Shown piece after piece: positions 24,925 through 34,205 of a DNA stretch of 64,000 nt. The notes under the pieces are model-generated. The model did no database searches, had not been told where the DNA came from, and was given only the letters and a program-made list of their open reading frames with translations. The DNA comes from Vibrio sinaloensis (GTDB lineage Bacteria > Pseudomonadota > Gammaproteobacteria > Enterobacterales > Vibrionaceae), in assembly GCF_000808535.1 (NCBI RefSeq), contig NZ_JWLV01000007.1, positions 24,491 through 88,490 on the forward strand, given 5' to 3'. Position numbers and translations under genes: made by a program. The stretch's first letter is position 1. Each line of letters starts with the position of its first letter.

Positions 24925-26223
24925 ATGCGAAGGATGTACTTGGAATCCATACTTGGATTGATGACTTGTTTTTTCATTGGCGTTTTTGCCTATGAAATCA
25001 CCATGTACGAGATGACGACGGACCACGACTATTTACTAAAGGATTATGAAGCGGCTGCGCATCAACAACTTCTGCAAACCATCGCCAACGCGCAAGGCAT
25101 AGAAGCGGCGCAGCAAAGCATGAAAGAGTTTGCACAGCTGTCGAAGCTGTCTCTCTTTATTTATTCGCCCAACGACAGTTTGCCAGACGAGGTAAAGCAT
25201 TACTTTTCTGGCGGATTTGATATGCCTATCTTTCATGATGAAGAGCGAGAGCTGTGGTTTAAAATAGCGGGCTCAGACGCGACTTATCACTACCTCCCTG
25301 ATGATGAAAACCCCATTCGACAAAATGCAGACCTGCAAAATGATATTGTCTGGATGTTTTTTATTGCCAGCTTCATCTTGTATAGCTTGTGTCACCTGCT
25401 GGTGATTTTTTGGCGGGTGAAAAAGCTCGAAACCGCAACACTTAGCTTCGCCCAAGGTGAACTTTCTGCTCGTGCAGAGACCGCATCAGGACGTGCAATT
25501 GGCTCACTAAACCAGTCATTTAATCATATGGCGGATCGCATCCAAAACCTAATCGACAGCAACAGAGCACTGACCAATGCTGTGGCTCATGAACTGCGCA
25601 CGCCAGTGTTTCGGATTCAATGGCAGGCAGAGTTGCTCAAAGATACCAACTTGGATGAGGAGCAAAGGCAGACAATCGACAGTATTGTTGAAGATACTGA
25701 AGAAATGGAAACCATGGTTGATGAGTTGCTCTGCTACGCTCGGCTTGATAGCCATCGTCTTGAGCTTACTAAGACGACGGTTGATGTGAGCGAACTGCTA
25801 AGCAAAGGTAACGTACGCTGGAATAAAGAGACGCAGCTTCAACTCTCGATCCAACCCGAGCAGTTTGCGAGTAACGTATCCATATTTGCCGATGAAAGAT
25901 TGCTAAAACGCGCACTCGACAATATTGTGCGTAATGCGATGAAGTTCGCCGATCAAAAGATCCTTATCGAGTTTGAGAAGCAAGCGCAAGCGGTCACTGT
26001 ATCGGTTCATGATGATGGACCAGGTGTTGATGAAGAGCACATTGCAAACCTATTTGAACCGTTTTATGTAGGAAGCAAAGCGCGAAACAAGGCGAAAAGT
26101 GGGCATGGGCTTGGTTTGTCGATTGTTCATAAAATATGTGAACAACATGGTGGCAAAGTGGAAGTTGGGCGCAGTGCGTTATTGCAAGGTGCAGAGTTTA
26201 AACTAACGTTCCCTGTTTTGTAA
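24925..26223 (+). CDS. Sensor histidine kinase (HAMP-HisKA-HATPase)
   Basis: This protein of about 432 residues has a helix at about 8-30, a periplasmic domain of about 110 residues, a second helix at about 135-155, a HAMP linker, HisKA with AVAHELRTPVFRIQ, and a HATPase domain with NIVRNAMKF, DDGPGVD and GHGLGLSIV. The start could also be the TTG at 24883 or the ATG at 24934. It is the partner of the preceding regulator. The signal is unknown; the layout resembles RstB/QseC-like kinases. Confidence 0.92.
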   Translation: MRRMYLESILGLMTCFFIGVFAYEITMYEMTTDHDYLLKDYEAAAHQQLLQTIANAQGIEAAQQSMKEFAQLSKLSLFIYSPNDSLPDEVKHYFSGGFDMPIFHDEERELWFKIAGSDATYHYLPDDENPIRQNADLQNDIVWMFFIASFILYSLCHLLVIFWRVKKLETATLSFAQGELSARAETASGRAIGSLNQSFNHMADRIQNLIDSNRALTNAVAHELRTPVFRIQWQAELLKDTNLDEEQRQTIDSIVEDTEEMETMVDELLCYARLDSHRLELTKTTVDVSELLSKGNVRWNKETQLQLSIQPEQFASNVSIFADERLLKRALDNIVRNAMKFADQKILIEFEKQAQAVTVSVHDDGPGVDEEHIANLFEPFYVGSKARNKAKSGHGLGLSIVHKICEQHGGKVEVGRSALLQGAEFKLTFPVL

Positions 26224-26347
26224 TGATTTCAATGACAAACCCATACAGTCACTCGCAGAACAATTTGCAATAATCCTCTCCGTCGCTAAGCAGGGTTAAA
26301 AACTTTGCTGTTAGCGTTCAAGATCGATATTGAATTTGGAGAGAACA

Positions 26348-26635
26348 ATGAAGAAAGTAATGATTATCGCAGCCTTATCTGTTTTGGCTACCGGTTGTGC
26401 GCAGCAGACATTTGTTATGTCAAAAGAAGAAACGTCTAAGCCGGCAACCACACAATCACATCACTTTTTCATTGACGGTTTAGCTCAGAAGAAAGAAGTA
26501 GACGCAGCAGGTACCTGTGGTAGTGCAGACAAAGTAGCAAAAGTTGAAGTTCAAAAAACATTCGTTAACGGACTTCTTGAGTTTGTGACACTAGGCATTT
26601 ACACACCACGCGAAGCTCGAGTTTACTGTAAGTAA
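26348..26635 (+). CDS. Bor/Iss-like lipoprotein
   Basis: This 95-residue protein has a lipobox VLATGC, the Bor-type HHFFIDGLAQ segment, two Cys (GTCGSADKVAKVE ... ARVYCK) and VTLGIYTPREARVYC at its end. Bor and Iss are small outer-membrane lipoproteins linked to serum resistance in E. coli; Bor-like proteins in Vibrio have no proven role. The ATG at 26348 follows GGAGAG. Confidence 0.85.
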   Translation: MKKVMIIAALSVLATGCAQQTFVMSKEETSKPATTQSHHFFIDGLAQKKEVDAAGTCGSADKVAKVEVQKTFVNGLLEFVTLGIYTPREARVYCK

Positions 26636-26660
26636 TCGACTTAATCGGTGAAATTAATTG

Positions 26661-26692
26661 GCGCGCAGACCTCTGGTTTAGCGCGCTTTTTT
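26661..26692 (+). terminator. Intrinsic terminator after bor-like gene
   Basis: GCGCGC / GCGCGC with a 14-base loop, followed by six T. Confidence 0.75.
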
Positions 26693-26978
26693 GTTCTTGC
26701 CAGAAAGACAATCTTCCCTCCCTTAAATACGGGCAAGCGCTTTTGCTAACCAGCATGGGGATTAAGCCTCTCTCTGACCCAGATATCAGCTGGCATTGAT
26801 TGGTTAACTGAATAAACCAAGATAATCAGCGTTAGCTTGGATTTCTGAATGATACTTTTGATGTGCTTAAAGGTTGCGAATACTATCCCTAGTCAAAATG
26901 GCCTCATGGCTTCTCGCTGGTGGCCATCTAATCACGATGAGGCTAATGGCTTCTAATGAAATGTATGTGGAAAACAAA

Positions 26979-27446
26979 ATGATAAAAATCGAAAAACTCA
27001 GTTGCGACCAAAAGGAAGAGGTAAGGAAAGTAGAACTCGCGCAAGAACAGATCAAGTTTGCTGGTACCGCGGAAGAGTTTCTTTTGGATGACTGCGAAAC
27101 CACGCATTTACACGTGATTAAACACCAAGAACATATTGTCGGTTTCTTTAAGTTAGACGTTGCCTATTCGGATAACTACGAGTTTTGCCCCAGTGGCGCG
27201 ATTGGGCTTCGCGCATTTGCGGTTGATAAAAACTACCAAGGCAAAGGAATTGGCACGAAAGCTGTTGTTGCGTTACTGGCTTATTTGAAAGAAAACTACG
27301 CCAGCTATCACTCGATTTATCTCACCGTCAACTGCAGGAACCCGCGTGCGTTTTCTTGTTATCAAAAAGCTGGTTTAGAAGATACTCAGTTGCAGTATCT
27401 TGGTGGAGAAGCTGGGCCTCAACATATTATGTGTGCAGCTTTTTGA
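26979..27446 (+). CDS. GNAT N-acetyltransferase
   Basis: This protein of about 155 residues starts at ATG 26979; an open frame extends upstream to 26874 but without family similarity. The acetyl-CoA motif is AVDKNYQGKGIGTKAVVALL, followed by NCRNPRAFSCYQKAGL. The substrate is unknown. The 286 bases before it, after the bor-like terminator, hold nothing else I can support. Confidence 0.87.
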   Translation: MIKIEKLSCDQKEEVRKVELAQEQIKFAGTAEEFLLDDCETTHLHVIKHQEHIVGFFKLDVAYSDNYEFCPSGAIGLRAFAVDKNYQGKGIGTKAVVALLAYLKENYASYHSIYLTVNCRNPRAFSCYQKAGLEDTQLQYLGGEAGPQHIMCAAF

Positions 27447-27478
27447 TTATTGGAACATAGGCATATTTTATATTGCTC

Positions 27479-27520
27479 TTGGTGCTGCAAAGCTCTCTGT
27501 TTGGAAAGCAAAGCACCAAA
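27479..27520. repeat. Imperfect inverted repeat in gap
   Basis: TTGGTGCT at the left and AGCACCAA at the right flank a partly complementary centre (CAAAG / CTTTG). It could act as a terminator-like hairpin after the acetyltransferase gene. There is no T-tract. Confidence 0.4.
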
Positions 27521-27689
27521 TGGACGTTTATCCTGAACCCAATATAAGTCTCTGTTATATAGGCACTAAATGTATTTACTTTTTTATTTGCGTGGCTTAT
27601 AAATCTCGCCTTAATTATTATAAAATCGAATTAACTGGGTGATAAACACTGAATTGCTCAGTTATGCAGTTAGGTTAGGTCTATAAATA

Positions 27690-28163
27690 ATGAAAAACGT
27701 CTCTTTTGTACTTGTAAGTCTTGCATTAAGTGGCTGTGCCGCCAATGAAATCGAACCCAAACAACTACCAGATGTCAGTGAAGAGCAATTGTTGGGATCT
27801 TGGCTGTGTCAGGATGATTCTTTAGATGCGACTGTTACAGCGACTTACTTTTCCGATGGCCGTTTTACGATGAGTGCTACATTTGAAGAAGTCATCGATA
27901 AGTCACAAGAACCGGTTTCGTTGACAGTGAAATCTGCAGGAGAATGGTCTATATCAGGGCATCAGCTCAAGTCGGAGTCATCAAGTAACGAGGTTGTCGC
28001 CAACAACCAGAAATCGAATTTTGTCGCGTACGCAATTAAGCGCAAGGTGCCAGACTCACATACTCGCTTAGATGATTTAGAGTTCCATGCTGCGAATAAA
28101 ATGCGAATGATATCAGTCAATGGTGGCGAGACGTTGGATTGTCAATTAACGTCGGCGGAGTAA
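27690..28163 (+). CDS. Hypothetical lipoprotein
   Basis: This 157-residue protein has a lipobox ALSGC at about residue 16 and then a small beta-rich domain (LLGSWLCQDDSLDATVTATYFSDGRF) like lipocalin-type or DUF domains that detect unfolded-protein or cell-wall stress. The two mature Cys (WLCQD, LDCQL) may pair. No family was recognised. An RDD membrane protein starts four bases after its stop, so the two form an operon. Confidence 0.8.
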   Translation: MKNVSFVLVSLALSGCAANEIEPKQLPDVSEEQLLGSWLCQDDSLDATVTATYFSDGRFTMSATFEEVIDKSQEPVSLTVKSAGEWSISGHQLKSESSSNEVVANNQKSNFVAYAIKRKVPDSHTRLDDLEFHAANKMRMISVNGGETLDCQLTSAE

Positions 28164-28167
28164 GGCA

Positions 28168-28692
28168 ATGGATAGCGCGCAGACAACTGAGAAAAATGAT
28201 GAGATAGGGGAGTCAGGTACGACTCCCGAAACGGTCCTTGCCTCTCGTTGGTCGCGTTTTTGGGCTTGGTTGATAGATAGTTTAATTACTATTATTTTCG
28301 TCGTACCCGTTTATATCTATCTTCTCCCCGAGGATCTAGAAAACGCGAATGGGTCCCCCCTATTATCGCTTCTAATATTAGCCTACTCGGGGGCAATCTA
28401 TCTGCTTTTGCATGGTTATCTGCTCCATAAGTATGGGCAAAGCATTGGAAAAAACGTGTTCGAAATCGCCATTGTGACAATGGAAAACCAGCGAGTGGGT
28501 CTACCAAAGCTGATATTAAAACGTTGGTTACCTTTGGCTATCATTTCTTTTTTGGGCCCTATTGGGAGTTTGTTGATTATCATCAATATTCTCTTTATTT
28601 TCAGAAAGGATCGCCGCTGTATTCATGATCTCATTGCCGGTACACAGGTAGTTTCTGTTGCTAAAAAGAAAGAGCTCGTGTTGACAGACTAA
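28168..28692 (+). CDS. RDD family membrane protein
   Basis: This 174-residue protein has the RDD signature as RWSRFWAWLIDSLI (Arg and Asp positions) and a later RRCIHDLIAGTQVV. Three to four membrane helices are predicted. RDD proteins have been linked to cation transport in some bacteria; the role here is unknown. It is coupled to the preceding lipoprotein gene. Confidence 0.88.
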   Translation: MDSAQTTEKNDEIGESGTTPETVLASRWSRFWAWLIDSLITIIFVVPVYIYLLPEDLENANGSPLLSLLILAYSGAIYLLLHGYLLHKYGQSIGKNVFEIAIVTMENQRVGLPKLILKRWLPLAIISFLGPIGSLLIIINILFIFRKDRRCIHDLIAGTQVVSVAKKKELVLTD

Positions 28693-28800
28693 ACGACCTT
28701 TTCCGTGGGCATTGCAAAGTTCATCTGAGATAAAACGTCGAACAGAGCGGGTCTAATCTGCTACCATAGCGGTTTAGAGCCGTTCGTCAGGAGTCTCTTT

Positions 28801-29022
28801 ATGAGCCAAGAACAACCCAATAACCCCTTACATGGTCTGACTTTAGAAAAAATTCTTGTTCGCTTACAAGAACACTATGGTTGGGAAGGGTTAGACGCCG
28901 AAATCCAAATCAACTGTTTTTATAACAACCCTTCAATTAAGTCTTCGCTCAAGTTTCTTCGCCGAACGCAATGGGCGAGAGATAAAGTAGAAGCGCTTTA
29001 TATCGATACCTTCTGCAAATAG
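28801..29022 (+). CDS. VF530 family DNA-binding protein (DUF2132)
   Basis: This 73-residue protein matches VF530, a small protein of known fold first solved from Vibrio fischeri. The conserved parts are [40 protein letters not shown] and [17 protein letters not shown] binding is the family annotation. It follows CAGGAGTCTCTTT. It stands alone. Confidence 0.9.
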   Translation: MSQEQPNNPLHGLTLEKILVRLQEHYGWEGLDAEIQINCFYNNPSIKSSLKFLRRTQWARDKVEALYIDTFCK

Positions 29023-29066
29023 TACCTTCTCGATCTGAAATCTGCCCTGTGAGCGTTTTGGTAACG

Positions 29067-30401
29067 CTATCTGAATATCGCCTCTTTATTGTTTCTGATA
29101 ATGAAAAAGGCGCTCACAAGGATAAACAAAGCTGCGAAGTAATAAGTGAAAGCGGAGAGTGAATCCAAAAACGCGGTGTGTTGTTCAATCTCTTGTTCGG
29201 AATAGTTTTTTGACAGTAGTTTGTAGTAGTAGGCATATAGCATACCGATTGTTCCGTAGCCAATGTTGAACATGAGTCCTTTGAAGCTAAGAACCGTTGC
29301 ACGATTGTGTGACTCGGTGTTTCTGTTTAAATGGTAGCTGATGAAGATATTCATCGTCATTGTCAGATAGATCAACGCAAGTGCCGGGAGCAAGCCGAGA
29401 ATTGGCCAGCCTAAACTAATCAAATAGTAAGTGGCTAGAGTCAGTAACCCCATGCCTACAAGGAAGACTCTAGGTTCAGTACGTTCTGCTAGTTTTCTGC
29501 TTTGGCCGGCAAGTAGAATTTGCAACACGCTGATCCCTGCGTCAATTAAACCAAAATAAATGATCGGGATATGAATCGCGAGATAGTACTGGCTATTCAT
29601 CGTCAAAAACATGCGTGACGTGTGCTCGAATAAGCTGTAGTAGAGCAGTATAAATAGCACAACAGGTGTAGAGAGGACCCACTTTCCGGTATTTAGCGTT
29701 AACTTCAAACTTGCCAATGTTGAATTTGTTGATTGATGTGTTTTCGGTGACGTTTTCGGTTCTTCTTTCATGCTAAAAGCGGAATAAATCGCAACTAAAG
29801 CAACAAATAGCGTGGCGTAGACAGGCGTTCGCATAATATCTTGGGTGCTTTGCGGTTGATCCCATCCAAAAAATCCATACAGAGCCGCCATAAAATTAAC
29901 GTCATACATTGCTGCACCAAGCAAAGTCACAATAATCCCGACTGTAGCGGAAATACGCAATTGCAGTTGCAAGACATGCGGCCAAGCATCTTCTTTGCCT
30001 TGCTCTTTTAATGTGTCATACGCGAGGGCTTCATCCGCGCCGCTTGCCAGTGCCATCGCCAGTCCACTCAGCACTCGGTTGACCAGAAAGACATAAAACA
30101 CCAGTGTAGCGTTTCCTGTCGGAACAAAGGCGATCATGGCAATTTCGATGAACATCACCAACGAAGATAGGACGACAAGCTTTTTGCGCCCGAGGGTATC
30201 GGCAAATGCGCCAGAGGGAACTTCGGCGATGACGATGGTCGCAGCCCAAACCACATTGAGCATAGCGAACTGAGAGAGCGTGAGTCCGTAATCCAAATAA
30301 AGGAGCGTAAATACCGGATAGTAAAAACGGGCAAAGTAACTGCTTCGAAACATCAAAAAGCAGCGAACGTTGTTAACGAGCAGAATTTCCCTAACTGTCA
30401 T
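29067..30401 (-). CDS. MFS transporter
   Basis: This 444-residue protein has twelve predicted membrane helices. The loop after helix 2 reads GAFADTLGRKKLVVLSS (the MFS GxLaDrxGrk signature). The start is ATG 30401, seven bases after AGGGGC; the frame extends upstream to 30431 without a site. The substrate is unknown. Confidence 0.88.
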   Translation of the reverse strand: MTVREILLVNNVRCFLMFRSSYFARFYYPVFTLLYLDYGLTLSQFAMLNVVWAATIVIAEVPSGAFADTLGRKKLVVLSSLVMFIEIAMIAFVPTGNATLVFYVFLVNRVLSGLAMALASGADEALAYDTLKEQGKEDAWPHVLQLQLRISATVGIIVTLLGAAMYDVNFMAALYGFFGWDQPQSTQDIMRTPVYATLFVALVAIYSAFSMKEEPKTSPKTHQSTNSTLASLKLTLNTGKWVLSTPVVLFILLYYSLFEHTSRMFLTMNSQYYLAIHIPIIYFGLIDAGISVLQILLAGQSRKLAERTEPRVFLVGMGLLTLATYYLISLGWPILGLLPALALIYLTMTMNIFISYHLNRNTESHNRATVLSFKGLMFNIGYGTIGMLYAYYYKLLSKNYSEQEIEQHTAFLDSLSAFTYYFAALFILVSAFFIIRNNKEAIFR

Positions 30402-30535
30402 GTGTTGCCCCTGTCTGTTCCATAAAAGCAAGGTTCAAATCAAGTTGCGAAATAGACATCATTAGATACAAAGAGCTTTTGATTGCTTCGAGTGGATTGC
30501 CTATAATTCTCACCTTGTAATAACTATAGCCTTAT

Positions 30536-31075
30536 TTGAATCAGTTACTTATGCCTTTCTTTCTCATTATCGCATTACTGATTGCGATGTTTTTACTTAT
30601 TACGTTCTATTTTTATCACTACAACAAGAAGAAAGCTCAGGAGCAAAATGAGAAAAAATCACTCAGCTCTCGAGTTGAAAAGCTGAAAAAACGCTTCAAG
30701 GCTAGCCTCAAGCCGTTGACTCAATCGGGCTGTTTGTCCCAGAAAGAGAGCGATGCGTTATATCGCATTGCAAACTACTATTTTGTTTATCAGACGATGA
30801 CGCCAGAGAACGTTGCTCACTATGAGCAGTTAACCAGTGATCTGCTCAATGTAATAGAGGTGGATGTTTTGGCCTCATTGAGTCGCGATGAAGACGCCGC
30901 GGAGTTTACTCAAAACGTCCTGATGAGCTTAGTGCAGTCGCTACCTCCGCGAGTGGACGGTTACACGGCTGGCTTCTATCGCAATGATTTACCAGTGCTA
31001 ACTCAAAGACTCAAAGATTCATTTGCAAATTCGGCTGACGAGTCCGCCTCTCATGATCAAATGCTAACTGAGTAG
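30536..31075 (+). CDS. Hypothetical membrane-anchored protein
   Basis: This protein of up to 179 residues has one N-terminal helix (FFLIIALLIAMFLLITFYFY), then a basic segment (KKKAQEQNEKKSLSSRVEKLKKRFK) and a helical cytoplasmic domain. I recognise no family. Start: TTG 30536 or ATG 30551; neither has a strong site. Confidence 0.65.
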   Translation: MNQLLMPFFLIIALLIAMFLLITFYFYHYNKKKAQEQNEKKSLSSRVEKLKKRFKASLKPLTQSGCLSQKESDALYRIANYYFVYQTMTPENVAHYEQLTSDLLNVIEVDVLASLSRDEDAAEFTQNVLMSLVQSLPPRVDGYTAGFYRNDLPVLTQRLKDSFANSADESASHDQMLTE

Positions 31076-31140
31076 CACGCGCGTCTATTATTTAGTCCAC
31101 AGCGCTTTAGATGACGCTGCTTAGATTGAAACCGCACATA

Positions 31141-31167
31141 GAACAGCGCAGTACCACTGCGCTGTTC
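31141..31167. repeat. 12-bp perfect inverted repeat
   Basis: GAACAGCGCAGT-ACC-ACTGCGCTGTTC. A very stable hairpin in the 340-bp gap between two genes; there is no T-tract after it on either strand, so it may be an mRNA end processing element or an operator. Confidence 0.7.
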
Positions 31168-31216
31168 CAATCATCGAGTGAGTCACTTACCCCATCAATC
31201 CTTTCTCTTCGGTTCT

Positions 31217-31357
31217 TTAGCCTTCCATCTTAGGTGAAGGTTTTAAGCCTTTGTTTTGCTTTTCTTCCTCGCTAATTCGCTCTGCGTGGGGCAAGGCTTC
31301 AGATTCCTCTATTTACGTATTCTCTGCTGCGCGTCTATGCTTTGAGAGAGAAGGCAT
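31217..31357 (-). pseudogene. Possible small broken gene (46 codons with internal stop)
   Basis: On the minus strand an ATG at 31357 opens a frame reading MPSLSKHRRAAENT, then a TAA, then IEESEALPHAERISEEEK and a coherent acidic/basic tail ending PSPKMEG. The composition on both sides of the stop is like one small charged protein. There is no good ribosome-binding site. It could also be chance. Confidence 0.25.
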
Positions 31358-31415
31358 GACACCTGAATATGTCGCGAGATTTTTGCATATTACACACGAT
31401 AGATGAGTAGATTTG

Positions 31416-32417
31416 ATGGATCCACTAACACAAGGCCTAATTGGTGCTTCGTTACCCCAATCTGTGGGTAAAAAACAGCACGTAATTGTCGCTGGCGCTC
31501 TTGGAATGTTGTCTGGAATGGCGCCAGATTTAGATGTCCTGATTCGTTCTTCTCAAGACCCACTACTGTATTTGCAATACCATCGCCAGTTTACCCACTC
31601 ATTACTCTTCATACCCATCGGCAGTATGCTTTGCGCGGTTGTTCTGTACCCACTGTTTGCTAAGCGATTCGGTCTGTCGTTTGGTCAAAGTTGGTTATAT
31701 TGTGCTTTAGGTTTTTCGACTCACGCTTTGCTGGATGCTTGCACAAGTTACGGCACTCAGCTGTTTTGGCCTCTGAGTCAGCAGCGTGTTGCGTGGAGCA
31801 ATGTCTCTGTTGTGGATCCTATGTTCACGTTGCCTGTCTTAATCTTGGTTGCCCTTGCTGTATGGCGGCGTAGCCCAGTGTTCGCACGCGCCGCTTGCGT
31901 TTGGGCGCTGGTCTACCTCTCATTAGGGGGCATTCAGAAACAACGTGTCGAGCAAGTTGCCTGGCAGTTAGCAACCGAGCGCCAGCATTCTCCTATCCGG
32001 CTAGCAGCCAAACCCAGCTTTGCCAACCTTTTGCTTTGGAAAGTCGTGTATGAAACCGACGACGAGTTCTACATTGACGCGATAAGAGCTGGCGTGAGCA
32101 CAAAAGTCTATCAAGGCGAGTCCGTTCAGAAGCTCGATATAGCACGAGATTTCTCTTGGCTTGATTTGAGTTCTCAGCAGGCCATTGATATTGGTCGATT
32201 TGCTCATTTTTCGAATGGATACCTTGCTGTGGAGCCTAACAATCCAATGCGAATCATGGATGTGCGCTACTCTATTGTGCCAAACCAAATTAACCCATTG
32301 TGGAGCATTCAGTTGTTACCCAATGCAAGTAAAGAAGATCATGTCCAATATGTTGTAGAGCGAGAGAGCACGGCCGATTCGAGACGTTTGTTTTACAAGA
32401 TGATACTGAATAACTAA
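31416..32417 (+). CDS. Membrane-bound metal-dependent hydrolase (YdjM/PF04307-like)
   Basis: This 333-residue protein starts MDPLTQGLIGASLPQ and has the family's metal-ligand set: MAPDLDVL (Asp), RQFTHSLLF (His) and STHALLDACTSYG (His, Asp). Four to five membrane helices are followed by a periplasmic or cytoplasmic C-terminal domain. E. coli YdjM is LexA-controlled; no LexA core was seen in the 120 bases before this gene. The ATG at 31416 is chosen. Confidence 0.85.
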   Translation: MDPLTQGLIGASLPQSVGKKQHVIVAGALGMLSGMAPDLDVLIRSSQDPLLYLQYHRQFTHSLLFIPIGSMLCAVVLYPLFAKRFGLSFGQSWLYCALGFSTHALLDACTSYGTQLFWPLSQQRVAWSNVSVVDPMFTLPVLILVALAVWRRSPVFARAACVWALVYLSLGGIQKQRVEQVAWQLATERQHSPIRLAAKPSFANLLLWKVVYETDDEFYIDAIRAGVSTKVYQGESVQKLDIARDFSWLDLSSQQAIDIGRFAHFSNGYLAVEPNNPMRIMDVRYSIVPNQINPLWSIQLLPNASKEDHVQYVVERESTADSRRLFYKMILNN

Positions 32418-32426
32418 GGATGGAAT

Positions 32427-32966
32427 ATGCTTTCAAGAGACAACACTGGGCTTATCATTGTTGACGTACAAGGCAAACTTGCGCGTTTGGTTGAGAATAG
32501 CTCGCTGTTGATAGCGAACTGTGAAAAATTGATTTTGGGTGTGAAAGCCCTCGATATGCCTATCGTATTGCTTGAACAAAACCCCGAAAAACTGGGTCTT
32601 ACGGTTGAAGAGGTTGGGCGACACCTAACTCATACCGCTGCCATCACTAAGTCCACTTTCAATGCTTGTCAGTCTCCCACGTTTTTAGAAGCCGTTCAGG
32701 CGGTGAGTGTCGATTCTTGGTTGGTCTGTGGTATTGAAGCTCACATTTGCGTATATCAAACTGCGAGAGGGTTGGCGGAACTTGGGTATCATGTCGAGCT
32801 TGTTAGCGATTGTATTTCTTCACGCTCAGCGACGGATGTGCGGCTCGCCATTGAACGATTAATGCGGTGCGGTGTTGAAGTCACTGGATTGGAAATGTGT
32901 CTTTACGAACTTGCCAAAGATTGTCGAGATCCCGCATTTAAGCCCATCCTTGGTTTGGTGAGATAG
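32427..32966 (+). CDS. Isochorismatase-like cysteine hydrolase
   Basis: This 179-residue protein has IIVDVQG (catalytic Asp), a mid Lys-containing segment (AAITKSTFNAC) and SWLVCGIEAHICVYQTARGL with the nucleophilic Cys after the cis-peptide. These match the isochorismatase-like amidohydrolase fold (YcaC/nicotinamidase class). No pathway neighbour tells the substrate. It starts nine bases after the preceding stop, behind AAGGATGG, so the two are probably co-transcribed. Confidence 0.9.
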   Translation: MLSRDNTGLIIVDVQGKLARLVENSSLLIANCEKLILGVKALDMPIVLLEQNPEKLGLTVEEVGRHLTHTAAITKSTFNACQSPTFLEAVQAVSVDSWLVCGIEAHICVYQTARGLAELGYHVELVSDCISSRSATDVRLAIERLMRCGVEVTGLEMCLYELAKDCRDPAFKPILGLVR

Positions 32967-33300
32967 CTCGCAGTTTTTAATTATCGTGAACGCTCATCTT
33001 AGGTGGAATATTAAAAGTCACCGACGCCTAATCGCGTTAGGAATGAACTGGCTTTAAACGAAAAGTACTGACCGCTTTGCTATAAATTCACCCTGCATAT
33101 GTATTGGGTTGGTTGTATTCGCGCGCCCAAAACCAGAATTGGATCAATATCGGTCAATCAAGAATCGGCTTAAAATGGACCGCCAACTTTTGGCAGTTTG
33201 CTTTTAGGTGTCGCTTTAGTATTTTGCGGTGTTATATCTAGTCACAACTTTGCGGTACGACTTAATCACGAAGCCGTTGAGTTTATGGTGTGAGGAAGGG
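32967..33300. other. 334-bp intergenic region
   Basis: No gene supported. CCTAA-TCGCG-TTAGG is a small inverted repeat at about 33027-33041. The base composition turns A/T-rich toward the next gene. Confidence 0.35.
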
Positions 33301-34116
33301 ATGAAAAGCGTCAAGTATGATGTTCCTGAGGGAGAGGAATGGAAGGCGGCAATATTGTTAATTCACGGGACCGCTCCAATCTATTACGACGGCACAATTC
33401 CTGGTTGTTCAGCTGATTACCAATTAGGGACTATGCCTATTTATGACATGTTAACGTACGAATTAAATCAGCGCTCTTTTTGTACCGTTCGGTATTTAAG
33501 AGAGGGTGTATATAAAAACCAAGTAAATTGGGAAGAGTACATCAAGGTCGATCATTATCAAATAGTAAGTCAAATTGAAAATATCGTGAAAGAAATGCCA
33601 AAAAACAAGCCCAAAATACTGTTTGCTTTTAGTGGTGGAAGCATACATGTTTCCCAATTAGATCTGTCAAAAATAGATGGTGTCGTTATTGTGGGGGGGC
33701 TCTGTACCAACCGTTTTCACAACGCTGCCTTAAATGTGAGAAATAAAGACGAATGGAAACGCTTCCAAGAAGAAATCGAGCGTTTTAGATTGCTGTCAGA
33801 GGAAGAGATAGACAAAATCAACAAACCGAATGGTGACGGTCCGCTGAAGCGCTTTTGGCAAGAAGCCATGCTGAAAGATAATTGAGTCAACTTCCAAAAA
33901 TATGTGGACTTGCCGATTCTGATCCTTCATGGCTCTAATGATTCTGAAGTTCATAGAAGCCAAGCTAGCATGTGGAAGGCGCTGCTACCTGTGCACAATA
34001 TAAAGTATGTTGAAGTTGACGGCGGTGACCACTTTTTAAATACGCCCAAGGAATCAGGAGCATCCATTATTTCTCGCGAGCTAGACGTTTGGAGTGCGGA
34101 GAACAACCTCATATAG
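33301..34116 (+). pseudogene. Alpha/beta hydrolase interrupted by in-frame TGA
   Basis: The start ATG at 33301 follows GAGGAAGGG. The fold is visible: AAILLIHGTAP (oxyanion loop), AFSGGSIH (nucleophile Ser elbow), then after the stop LPILILHGSNDSE (acid Asp) and DGGDHFLN (His). A TGA at 33883-33885 splits the frame; the same frame resumes at once (VNFQKYVDLPILILHG), and TGG (Trp) at that place would restore it. The first part lacks the Asp and His of the triad, so it should be inactive. A nonsense mutation or sequence error is likely; true function unknown. Confidence 0.75.
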
Positions 34117-34205
34117 CGAGATAGCCATAATGATTTTTAGTGTGGCTGAGTTAGTGACACTTTAAATTGATATTTTGCCTTTTTTGAAAATAGATAGGAA
34201 AACAC

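Noticed and set aside
31300..31415. LexA control of the YdjM-like gene, as in E. coli
   Set aside because: No CTGT-N8-ACAG core is present in the region before the start.
33883..33885. Selenocysteine at the in-frame TGA
   Set aside because: No family with Sec at this place is known to me, and no SECIS-like hairpin just after the TGA was evident; a Trp codon change is simpler.
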